Shown here: positions 45,501 through 57,890 of the stretch, in pieces | Position numbering within the stretch: the stretch's first letter is position 1 | How the letters are laid out: every line of letters begins with the position of its first letter | Notes under the pieces: generated by a model | The model's input: only the letters and a program-made list of their open reading frames with translations | The model's database searches: none | Told to the model about the DNA's origin: nothing | NCBI RefSeq assembly: GCF_030035675.1 | Contig: NC_084499.1 | Span: 16,936,239-17,000,238, forward strand | Direction of reading: 5' to 3' | DNA from: Rhineura floridana | Taxonomy: Eukaryota > Chordata > Lepidosauria > Squamata > Rhineuridae | Length of the DNA: 64,000 nt | Program-made: the position numbers and the translations under genes

Positions 45501-48500
45501 GAGGCCCCATCAAGTGGACATGGCTAGAGGAAAATGGCCTCGGCAGCGATCTTCAACTGTGGGTCCCCACGTTTTTGGACTCCAACTCCCATCATCCCAG
45601 CCAGCTTAGACAATGACTGGGAATTATGGGAGTTGTAGTTCAGCAACATTTGGGGACCCAGTGGGCCAAATTAGGAAACCTGACAGGCCATAGCTTAGTG
45701 GTAGAGCATCTGCTTTGCATGCAGAAGGTCCCAGGTTCAGTCTCTGGTGTCTCCAGATAGGGCTGGGAAAACCGCTTCCCCCAGTCCCTGGGGAGCTGCT
45801 GCCAGTCAGTGTAGGCAACACTGAGCTAGATGGACCAACCTTCTGATTCAGTGTAAGGCTGCTTCCTGTGTTCCTAATTTGGTATGTGTGGCAGAGGCTT
45901 CCCACGCCTGCGGTAGTCAGCACAAGAGCGAAGACAGTGTACCCTACTTTGGAGATGATCCGTACTGCAGAGGGACCCAGTGCTGAGTTTTCCTGCGTTT
46001 GGGTCTCTCCTAGGTGCAAGTGTAATGGCCACGCGAGCGAATGCATCCCGAATGAGGAGGATCAGCTGGTGTGCCTCTGCCAACACAACACCGCCGGGGT
46101 GGACTGCGACTCCTGCCAGCCGTTTTATCAGGACCGCCCGTGGGCACGGGGCACTGCCGAGTCGGCCAACGAGTGTCTCCGTAAGTGGCACGCTGCCCTC
46201 GGGTAAGGGGTGGAGGTGGGCAGGTGTGACCTGTCGTAGCAGAAAGATGAGCAGCAATGCACAAGGACTGTTATATATAGTGATGAAAAGAAGAAGCCTT
46301 GTGGGACCTTGAAGACGAATAGCTGACAGGCAAACGGGAGTATGCAGAACCCACAGTCTTGCGCATTCACAGGAGAGAGGCCGTTCAGGCCATATCAGTG
46401 CTCGGGGGCCAAATGTGACCCTGCAGGTCTCAGGCACCTCCTCCCAGGCCATACCCCTTTCCCCTATGCCACACCTCTTAGGTTTGGGGGTTTCTGCCTT
46501 CCTCCCTCGCTGATTTCAGTATGTCATCTCTGAGTATGTCTCATGTTGGCCCATTACTATTTTTAAAATTGTACTGTGCCATCAGGACATATGGTACTTC
46601 AGAGAATACTGTAAGCAAAAAGATTAAATATATAATTATTATCATCATCATCATCATCATCTGACCTTCTTCCCAAAGGAGCCCAGGGGAGCAAACAACA
46701 AGCAACAAAACGTTTTTAAAAAGCATCTTAAAAGCAATTCCAGTAAAGACGTAACCTGTATAAAACAGAGAAATCTCTGCCCCAAGGAGATTACAATTTG
46801 AAAGTTAGTCATTGAGGGGCGGCAACACAAGGTTGTGTGAATGCTTTCTGTCCAGCGTGCAACTGCAGCGGCCGCTCTGATGAATGCTTTTATGACTGGG
46901 AGCTGTACCGGGCCACTGGGCATGGCGGCCACTGCCGGAATTGCCAGGATAACACGGACGGGCCGCACTGTGAGATCTGCCGCCGGAACTTTTACCACTG
47001 GGACGTCCAGACAGCGTGTCAGCCCTGCAACTGCAACCCAGCAGGTAGGCAGATTTCAGAAGTGGTATAAGGGAGGGAGGATGGCAAAACAACTCACAGC
47101 TCCCAACTATCTTCTTCAACTGGTAGCTTATTTATTTATTTATTATTTGATTTATATCCTGCCCTTCCTCCCAGCAGGAGCCCAGGGCGTTATTAAAAAA
47201 AATAAGGATATTATTAAAAAACCAATGTTTTTATCATTTTATTTTTATTTCCCACCTTTCCCGCAAGGAGCTCAAGGTGGCACATGTGGTTCTCTTCCCT
47301 TCCCCATTCTATCCGCACAATGACCCTGTGAGGTAGGTTAGGCTGAGAGACTGCCACTGGCCCAAGGTCACCTAGCGAGTTTTGTGACTGAATGGGGATT
47401 TGAACCTTGGCCTCCCAAGTCCCAGCCTGGGACGCTAACCACTACACCATGCTGACTCTCTTAATGAGGAAAGGTATGAAGTTTTCTTATGAGGCTCCTC
47501 ACTACTGAAACACAAATGAAGCCCAAGCAAATGGCAGAGCAGCCTTCCCAAAGCTGGTGTTTTGGGCTACAACCCCCATCAGTCCCAACCCAGCCTGGCT
47601 GCGGCAACCAAGGATCTGTCCATCACTTTCCCATTCTAACCTGTTCCCTGGAGCCAGAAACCAGGCCCACAATCGGGAGTGACTAAGCTAGTGGTGGGGA
47701 ACTTCAGGTCCAGAGACCAAATATGGCCCTTCAGGCCTCTATATGCGGCCCTTAGGCCTCTATCCAGGCTACGCATCCTCCCCCCATTGCACCCTGCTCA
47801 CCTGCCCTGTTTTGCACCCTCCTCGAGTGCGTTTGCCTGGCTGGATTGCATTCTTGAACTGTGATCATGCCTTTTGCTTGGCTGAATGGACGTTGGAAAG
47901 GTGGGCAAGGGTGTTTGTGTGAATGTATATAGAAACTTCAGACTTTTGCATAGGTGAAATTCTGGCTGCTGAATGAAGGAAAGAATCTCATCCCTTCCTC
48001 TATGCACTCTTGCCACTGGCCCCACCCACCACTAGCATGCGGCCCCTGGAAGGTTGCCAAAACAGGAATGTGGCCCTTAGGCTGGCAAAGGTTCCCTACG
48101 CCTGATCTAGGCCCTCTGTCACCTGCCTCTGCTTGAAGAAGGCCATGGCTCAGTGATAGAGCATTTCCATTGCATTCCTGGTAGGGTTGCGGAAGACCCC
48201 TGCCTGAAACCTTGCAGAACTGACTTCCGGGAAGGGTGACTTAGCCTGTGCCTGCTTTTGAGACGGGCTCCTGCCTCAAAAGAAGCTTATTCAGATATAT
48301 CAGTCAGTTTTTTCTTTTTTTTTGACTGATTAAACTTCTCCCGGGTAGGGAGAAACGAAGAGATTAACCTCAAAGCCTATTTTTGTTGGGACGACCAGAT
48401 CTCATTAATTTATGGGACGAGGTCCAGCCGACGAAGGTGGGACGGATTTCCAACAGCAAGCTCTATCTGTTAAAGCGAACGTTCATCTTATCTTCTAAGA

Positions 48501-51500
48501 GAGAACGCATTAACAGGCAAGCACCCTTCTTTCTATATTTTTCTTTTACTTGACTTAAATTGTTGCTGTTTAAAAGAGATTTGCCAGATTGATCGGTTTT
48601 TGACATCTCACTGGGGAGCCGTAACTTCTCTCTGCTACGCACTAATTAATAGCTTATCTCTGTTTTTGTTGCAAAAAGCTGTCCTGGATTTGCATTCTAA
48701 AGATACACACAGAAGAGGGATTTCTATTCCAGATTTTTATTTTGAAAAATATTATACTGTTTTGAGACTACTCTCTTTTTGGTCTATTTTATTTTGACGA
48801 ATCTGTTTCTTGACGATTGCCATTAATTGTTTCGATCCTGGGAACTGCATTTTGTTTACTTAACTATTGGAGAGATAAGGCTGTCTGCTCTGTTTATACT
48901 GTGATGTCACCAAGTTTGGAGTATTAACCCAATTGTTGCTGAAATAAGAAGTGGTTTTCCTATATTTTTCTTTTAAAATGGCAATTAAGAAAGTGGCTGA
49001 GAATCTGGAAATAACTATGTTTCAGAAAATAATGGATGAGATTGAGATAACGAAAATTGAATTGAGTAAAATGAAGCAGGAGATTAAAGATATAAGGGTC
49101 CCTGTGAGAGAGGTGACCCTGGAAGGGGTCCCTGTGAGAGAGGAGACCCCGGAGATTGGAACAGGGGTCCCTGTGAGAGAGGAGACCCTGGAGACTGGAA
49201 TAGGGGTCCCTGTGAGAGAGGAGATCCCGGAGATTGGAACAAACGTGGAACAGGAACAAGATTTGGAGTCTATGGACTTTAGAAATAAAATCTATTGTTT
49301 GGAACTCAATGTTATCTCTGAAGAAATTAATGAAGATTCTAGAGATAAAGTTATCAATGGCATGGATTATCTTCTGGACTGGAATGATGTGATGGAGCCC
49401 AATATAGAGAAAATCTATGGAATTAACTGCAGCCATGTGACAATGGAAAAACTTTTAAGAGATGACCCAGTGTATTTTGAAAAAAAGAACAGAGATATGA
49501 TTTTACAGCAGTATTTCAGCAACCTATTCAGAATGGATGGCAAGAAAATATTTGGGATAGAGGTAATTCCCATCAGACTCTTACTATATGACTATGGCTT
49601 TGACAGCAAGATTATTATGGAATACTGATAATGGAAGATTGGATATTGAAATTACTGGACTTAACAAGACTACTGAAGATGGAAGATGGAAAATGGAACT
49701 AATAGAGATAATAGAACAATGGCTACTGAAATTACTGAACCTAACAGATTCTGATGTGATGGATTAATTGAAATGTTTATTTTGACTATGGTTATGACAA
49801 TAAGATTATCATAATTAGTAATGAGATGGATTAATCGATATGCTTATCTGGAAAAAAAAAATTGATAGATATATTTCTTAAAGAATTGAAATCTCTCTTT
49901 GACTTTTTGTGGAAAGAATAAAGTAATGTTTATGAGATTTGATGATTAAGTAAGATAACTACTGGAGGAAAGTGATTTTATAATATGACTTAAGAGACAG
50001 GATTGCTATATATTATAGACTTATAACTGATTTGATCTTTGACAAATGGGAAGTCAATATTTTACTCTTTATTTTTTATTTTTGTTTTTTTTTTTTCTTT
50101 TTTTCTTTTTGTTTAACTATTTTTGATTTTGTTTTTTGTCTTTGAATGTTTTATGATTTTGTCTTGTATGTTTTATGAAAATTTGAATAAAAATTATTGA
50201 AAAAAAAAAAGAAACCTTGCAGAACTGCTGCCACTCAGTGTAGACAATCAATGGTCTGACTAGGTAGAAGGCAGCTTTCTCTGTTGACTCATTGTATCTT
50301 CTCAGGTTCCTTGAACCCCCAGTGCGACAGCTCAGGGGCCTGCGAGTGCAAAGCAACTGTGACTGGCTGGAAATGTGAGCGTTGTCGAGATGGATTCCAC
50401 TCCCTCAGCGACGGCGGGTGCAGGTGAGAGAGGAGGGATTGTGTGCCCTACAATTAGACAATTAGACATAGCGAGGCACCCGCTTCAGGCAGTAGATGCT
50501 GGGGGTACGGTAGGCCCTGTCTCCAGATGTTCCTCTTGATCCCCCAAGCTTTTTCCCCTCAGCCCACCCTTCCCCAGCTGTTTCCATCTTCCTGAGCTAG
50601 CACCAAAAATAGGAAAGAAACTGGATGTTATTTGCCTTTAATGGGAAACATGCCCCAGCAGCTGTGTCAGGCACAGGGAGACGTTGCTCTGATCAGGTTA
50701 TGCTGCATCGCAGCTTATTTTGAGCAGGGAATATTTGTGTTTTTGGGGGCTCCTCTTTTGCAGACCTTGTGCTTGTGATGCAGCTGGCAGTGTGGGAACA
50801 TGCGACCCGAATACAGGACACTGCAGGTGCAAGGAGAAGGTGGAAGGCTACCTGTGTAACAGGTGAGTAAAACCTGATCCTCTCCCCCCCCCCTCGCTCT
50901 GTTCTCCTGTGCAAACAGAAGCTCCTTGGGGGCAAGGATCTACCTTTTGTTATTTTGTTGTTGTCGATAACAAAAGCACCTAAAATTCCTAGAAGATGTT
51001 AAAAATCCTGATTTAGGGTTTTTGGAGGGGAGTACCTGTTCCAAGCCTTTGGGATGAAGCAGTCTTTAAAACTAGAAAGTAAGAAAGGCCATACATTCTA
51101 GGTCCTGTCCATGTGACTGTATAATCTGTAATGTTATTGCTGTGTGTCCTCATTAATTCACCATCGTCCATATGACATTGCAAGCTAGTACAGATTTTTG
51201 TGTTAACAAATCTGCATTAAAAATACCACTGAAAAACCGATATGCTTTTCTGTATCAATAATTAATAACATTAACGTCCATGCGCTCGAATGCAATGCAG
51301 CGCACTTTCCTGCAATAGGTGGTCCATGGGTGTTCCTCCATCATATGCCAAGCCCCCTGTCTCCTTCCCACCCAATAGCACATCCACAAATCTGTGCATA
51401 TGTGGGAATTAATATATATATATATATACACATTTCTGCGCTCTTCCGAAAAAGTGCATGAAAAACAAACAACCATTATGGACCAATCACTGACAAGAGG

Positions 51501-54500
51501 TGGACTTAGGGGAGTGGCCAATGCTAAAGTAATTTAGAAAAAAAAAGCCCACAGGTATGGATGCTTGATAATTGAATTTTCACAATAATCCTACCACAAA
51601 CAGGACATGTATGGATCTCGAGGCCACCAAATGAATATGGAAAACGTGAATTTTGCAGTTAATTATGGATGGGCCCCTAAACAATGGCAAAGGATGGCAC
51701 TGATGTCAATGAGGCCAATCTGCTCCAGGTTTTAGTCCAAACTTTCCAGGAGCTTTCTAGGTTTCAGAACCTTGGTCAGCTCCTTGAGAGTTCGGACTAA
51801 AACTCAGGATGGATTCACTGCCCACTGACATCAGAGCCACCTGTCTGCGCTGATTCTAAATAAAAAATGGTCTCTTCCAATAAGCTTTTAAAGATGTTTT
51901 TTAAGTTGTTTTTAAAAGATTTTTGTTTTAATATGTTTTAATGTGCTTTTAGAGTTTTTGTTTGCTGCCCTGGGCTCCTTCTGGGAGGAAGGGCAGGATA
52001 TACATTTAATAAATAAGTAATAATAAAATAATGAAGCTGATTGACACATGCTCTTTCTTGTGCAGATGCCAACCTGGTAGCTTCAACCTTCAACTCCACA
52101 ACCCCACTGGTTGCACCAGCTGCTTCTGCTATGGGCATTCAACAGCATGCACAGCAACCCGGGGCTATGAGGTTCATGATATCATCTCTGACTTCAGCCA
52201 AGGTAGTTGGGGAATGTTTCTCTCTGGGTATATCTATACGAAGTTATATCAGGTCCATACCACTTTAACAGCCGCAGTTTCTCCTCTAGCACTCTAGGAG
52301 TTGTTGTTTGGTGAGAGTTGTATGCATTTGGCTGAACTTCCCTAGGCCCCGTTTGCACAACTAGTTCCCAGGGCTCCCAGGTGGAAGACAGAACCAGTTA
52401 AATCAGTATAAGTCTGTAGTGTAAAGTGCACAAGTAAGCGGCATTATAAGTTGACGCAAAATGGCAAAAAATAAATGAATGAATATTTAAAGTATTGTAG
52501 AAAAGAACTGAAACAAGTGGTTGCCAAAAAAATTTCCCCTCGTGGACCACTTGAAAATTGCTGCTGGTCTTAACCACTTATTGATTTTTTGCTGCCTGTT
52601 GTAGTAATTGTCACTTGCGGTGCTAGATGCTGTATCATTTTTAATTTTTTTATCATTGATTCTTTTATTTTCTTGTATTACATTTCATTACAGCTTGTAC
52701 TGCATGGAACTGTAGTACAAGAAAATACAGTCTGTGAAATAAAAAGCAGCAAAAATGCAATTAAAGATCAATATGAATGTTTAAGGCGACCATGCAATGG
52801 ACCACCTGAAAAAAGCTCACGGACCACTGTCGGTCCACAGACCACAGTTTGGGAACTCCTCAATGAAAGGATTTAAAATGTTAATGTGAACCACAGATTC
52901 TACAGTTTGGTTCATGCAGAGGCAGGTGCAACCTCAGGTAAGGCAGACGGCCATTTTTGAAAAGGCAGCCGTCCTGTCTATGGGTGGAGGCAACGGAATC
53001 TCTAGCCGACGTGGTGCCTTCCAGATGCTGTTGGGCTGCAACTCCCATCATCCCTGGCCATTGACCCCGCTGGCTGTGTCTGATGGGATCCAAGATCCAA
53101 CCATGTCTGGAGGGCACCCCGTGAGCAATCCCTGCTCTGACATTTTGTTACTGCTGCTAGTTAGCAGCTGAGAATCGCAAGCCCTCGTCCATCCATGGCA
53201 AATTGCTCACAGATCTACCCCTGAATCCTCGTGATCCATCTAGCCATCCCTAAAGCAGCTACTCCTTGGGACAAATGGCTTAGAATGAAGAGCCAACCCT
53301 GAATGCAATGGTTATAGAGGTCCAGCTAACCCCCATTGGCTCTCCAAATCACCTGGTCTGGCTGGGCTATAGGGATGGGATCCATTGGTCTGTGCCGGTT
53401 CGGAAGCATCCTTTCGACCTAACAGGCCGGTATTGATTCAAGTTCGTTCTTTGTCCGTTAGCCGCTGATTTTAGTCCGTTTTCCCCCCTCGCAAAAAATA
53501 TTGATATGAATACTGATATTTCAAAATATAAATATTTTTAAAGGAAACATTGATAAATGAAAGGAAATATTGATAAAAGTAGCGTTCTTAGTATCAATAT
53601 TTTAGAGGCAGATTTTTTTTTAAAAAACGGTTTTTGAAAATACCTGTGGAAAATAGCTACATAAAAAATCTAATCCACAACGACAGGGAATGAGCAAACT
53701 GATGGAGAAGCTGGTACCAAATCCAAATTGGGCAGAATTCTAGCATAGCCCTGGCTGTTGAGCTGCAGTACCCCTCTCTGGCAATGATCTGGGTGGCGCT
53801 GTGGAGCATCTGAGATCAGGCAAGTTGCTCAGTGTCCACAAAAGCTTCCCTAGTGGAACAGAGCCATTGCAAAGCAAGTCCAAGAAAAGGGGAAGGCAGC
53901 TGCGTAAACTCGGTGCTTGGAATTTATTTAACTCCAAGCTGAGCATGGCTGGATTACAGCTTTCTGTTTGGCCAGTGGAGGGACAGGAGGGAGAGCGCAC
54001 AGCTGGTGGTCCCAAGTAAATCCAATGAGATATGAAGCCTTCTACCTCCTGTTCTTCCTTTGAATGGCAGGACTTTATTCCCCACGGGGTAAAGGCCTCT
54101 GCGTGAACCTAGCTTGGACACAGCTATCAAATAGTTTGCTCCCAAGCTATCCAGCAGCCAGGAATTGGGATGAGGCCAAAGCAATGTGGTAGCCCCCTCT
54201 CGTGTGTGAAAGATCGCCCTCTGGTGAGTGGCCCAAGGGACATCCATCGTACAGCCTGTCAAAATCCACATTTATTGCCATTTCAAAGAAGCTAACCTAT
54301 CACTTAAAGCCTCTTAGAGGCCAGGCAGACCCAGAGGATTTTGTTGCAGTTTGAAGTTTATTTTGCACATTAGCAAACAATCATTTCAGTCTTTCATTTC
54401 ATCTAAGTATGAGTTTATTTTGTGGAATTTGTAACTTTCTGCTTATTGGCCCTTGCATTTGTTAACCTAGTAGATGCCCGTGATGTTTCTAGATGAATTG

Positions 54501-57500
54501 GAAGTACATGTCACATTTATTGTTCTGGACATTTATTTGAATATAAGTTTATCGTTTGATTGATCAGTATGACATTCTTGGGCTTTTAAAAAAAATATTC
54601 CACGTTTTTGATGTCCTGCTCTGATGGAAACAACTGTTATTCTCTGCATACCAATTAGGGTTTATTGACTGTTAATGTACCCATTTGAACTTGCATAACT
54701 CTGTGTGTGTGTGTGTTTGTGCGTGTGTTTCGTTGCAGATTTTAATTGTGGAGGTTTATTTTAATGTTTTAGTGGAAACTGTTTCATTGCGTATTTGAAT
54801 TATGTATATATTGTAATTGGGTTTCATACTTGTAAACTGCTTAGAAGCCACTTTGGCAATAAAGTGGCATATCATTCAATTGAATTGATTCATGAATAGG
54901 TTTAAGAATGTACATATAGGATGATATGACACCCCATCCTATAAAAACCTACCCTGATTATCTGTGAATTGAGGCGTTGGTTTGAATGCCTGCAGCGAGG
55001 TCCAGAGCTAGCCTTTATACCTTGAAACGTCTTTGTGTCTGGAATCCAAAGGCTTTCTCCTTGGCCATGTCAGTGCAAGGTTTTTGAGAACTTGGATCAT
55101 TTATTTTTCTTTTCTTTCAGCCAAAGCTCCTGCTCCTGTTTTGATGTGAAGTTATAGGTGCAATTTAATCAGCTCTCCATGACTAGGGAGGGTGAAGGAA
55201 AGGGCAGTAGCCTAATGGCAGAGCACCAGCTTTGCATGCAAGTTCTGTGTTCACTCCCCAATGGCATCTCCAGGTAGGGCTAGGAGAGAGACCCCCATTT
55301 GGAATCCTGGAGAGCTGCTGCCAGTCACAGTAGGTAAAACTGAGCTACATGGGCCAAAGCTCTGATGCTGTGTATGGGAGCTTCCTCTGTCCCTATTTAA
55401 TTCAGCCCTTTATTCATTAACCATGAGGACTGGAATCTTATTTCATTTTAAGGGGAAGGGCCATAGATCCGCAGTAGAGCATCTGCATGTTTGAACCTCT
55501 TATCTCCACGGCATTTTCCTAGTCTAAAAGGCTCCCCCAAAGCTGCAATTAGCTGTGAGTGACACAGGGACATGTTTCATATTTATATTTTCCACACTAT
55601 AGGGCTTATAGAGCCTTTAAGAGGAGGGGTTTTAGATGGGGAAAGCAGGAAGGAAGGGGTTAAATACCCCATTCCCCCCAAGTTGCTGGTTTAAAGAGGA
55701 GGCAGAAACCATTGGGAGGTCTGAACCCAGATCGTCTGCATTATGCATGGTTTGGGACAAGTATGCAACAGAACCAAACCATTGGGTCAGCCAAACTTAT
55801 TTTGCTTCTCTCTCTCTCTGTATTTTTTTTTAACCAGGACTTGATGGCTGGAGAGCAGAAAATCCAAGTGGTCAGGAGGTCCCCCTACTTTGGGCTAGAG
55901 GAGAGATTTCCCTAGAACAAGGCGGACAGGAACTGGCTGATTTTTTATCACCAGGTATGATTACAATTTACTTCCCACCCACGCTATATATTTAAAGCAC
56001 TATGATTCCACTTTAAACAGTCCTGCGTGCTTGCCCCAAAGAATCCTGAGAACTGCAGTTTGCAAAGGGTGCTGAGAGTTGTTAGGAGCAGGGATGTAGT
56101 CATCCAGGGTCTTGGGGGGGGGCTTAGTCCCCCTACTTTTTGGGGAGCAGGGTCCCTATGACTCCAGCATGCTACAAACCAATCAGCATGAAATGGGAGT
56201 GAGTTAGCCACTGCGTAGAGTCTTCTAACATACTCCCTTGTCCTCTCCTGCGGATTGCAGCCGATCAGAGTGAAAGGAGGTGAGTCAGCCACTGAGAAGA
56301 CTCTTTTCAGTAGCTAACACTGTCCCCTTTCATGTTGATTGGCTCCTAGATATATCTGTTGTTGTGGGAGAAGGAATTAGCAAGGATCTCATTCTCAATC
56401 CAGGAGCAAAAAAGGGTGTTTGTGTGGCTGTGACTACTATGAAGCGACCCTACATTTCTGAATTTGCTAATACACTACTGGTTAGGAGACCTCTGTTCCC
56501 TGCACGGAGTGACAATTCTTCTTCCTAAGGAACTCTGGGAATTGTCAGTTGGAAAAGGGATTGACTGTTAAACCGCTGTGGGAATTGTATATTTCGCAAA
56601 ATTGCATGCCAAACTTTGGACTGATTTTATGTATACGCTGTTGTTGTTTTAGACTGTTTTAATTGTTATGATTGTTATATATGCAGTTGTTTAAACTGTT
56701 TTTAGATATGTAATTGTTTTATATATGCTACTGTCTGGGATGTCTCATGGGGAGTGATTCTTAAATGTAAATAAATAATAATGTATTAGGAGAAATGATG
56801 TATTTTCATAAGGGCTTACAAAAAATCACAAACGGCTGCGGGACAATTGGCAAACAATTGTAGATTGGGGAAATTAGAAGCAGAAAGAAACCAGAATTGC
56901 CATGGCAGCCGGTGGCTCCAATGTCAGTGGAATCCACTCCGAGGTTTTGTCCAAATTTTCAAGGTGCTGTCCAAGCTGTTCAGTACCTTGGGGAGCTCCT
57001 GGAAAGAGCTCAGACAAAACCCTGGAGAGGGTTCCACTGACCTGGAAGCCACCAGCTGCCACTGCGGAATTGACAGATCTCATGTTTGCCTTTCCTGTTT
57101 GTTTCTCTTAGAGAAGTTCCTTGGTAACCAGCGCCTCAGCTATGGGCAGACCCTCTCTGTGCACGTCCGCACAGAGGGCGCCACACCCGGCTCCCCTCCT
57201 TTCCCCATCTGGCTGATTTTGGAGGGGGACGGGATCTTGGTGTCTGCAAGTCACATGGGTGCAGGAGACGGCAGAAATGGCACGCATTGTGAAGAGCACA
57301 TAATTACGTTCAGGTAATACATTCTGGTCATCTGCCGTAGCTCAGTGGGAGAGCATGTGCTTTGCACGCAGGAGGTCCCCAATCCGATTCCTGGCAGCAT
57401 CTCCAAGCAAGGCTGGAAAAGACTTCCTGCTTGAAATCACCGCCAGTCAGCGTAGGCAGTACTAAGCTAGATGGACCAATGGTCTGACTCTGTTCCTGGG

Positions 57501-57855
57501 TTGCACCTGCTCGTATGACAGGCCAAGGACTTTTGATCTGAACGCCTTTTAACATGCACAAGGCTACAAAACTGGAAAAGTAGCATCGCAGCCATCGAAT
57601 GAAAAGTAAAGAGAGGGTCAGCTAGAATCACCTGAGGTCACTAATCACACCTAATTTTAAAAGTTCTATTTTCTCTGTATTTTTATGTGGATATACTTTG
57701 ATGTGATACGATACATAACAGGGGGAGCCAACCTTGTGCCATCCAGATATTATGAACTACAGGTCCCATCAGCCCTAGCCAGCATGGTCAGTGGTCAGGA
57801 ATAATGGGATTTGAAGTCCAAAAACATCTGGAGGATGTCACATGGACTGCCTGTA

Positions 57856-57890
<35 letters not shown>

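Larger units (their letters stand above)
48223..50210 (+). mobile_element. Complete L1-type element encoding only ORF1 (HAL1-like)
   Basis: A 1988-base insertion flanked by the perfect 17-mer GAAACCTTGCAGAACTG (48206-48222 and 50211-50227), ending in GAATAAAAATTATTG and an A10 tail. The 5' UTR is about 755 bases, there is one long ORF (48978-49628), and about 580 bases of 3' UTR without any reverse-transcriptase frame. Intact duplication and intact ORF imply a recent insertion moved by an L1 machinery in trans. Sense orientation in LAMC3 intron 5, nested in a SINE. Confidence 0.88.
48143..50288 (+). mobile_element. tRNA-derived SINE split by a later L1-type insertion
   Basis: The head and middle lie at 48143-48222 (GGCCATGGCTCAGTGATAGA), and the tail at 50228-50288 (CTGCCACTCAGTGTAGACAA, GGTCTGACTAGGTAGAAGGC). 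The break point is exactly the 17-bp duplication left by the L1-type element. The SINE tail runs to about 18 bases from LAMC3 exon 6. Confidence 0.85.

Noticed and set aside
45874-46452. 192-codon minus-strand open frame
   Set aside because: Antisense of LAMC3 exon 4 and its flanks; cysteine-rich coding sequence often leaves the opposite frame open.
48951-48977. Upstream in-frame ATG at 48951 as start of the ORF1-like protein
   Set aside because: Residues MVFLYFSFK are hydrophobic and unlike L1 ORF1p; the ATG at 48978 gives a better start, though the upstream one cannot be excluded.
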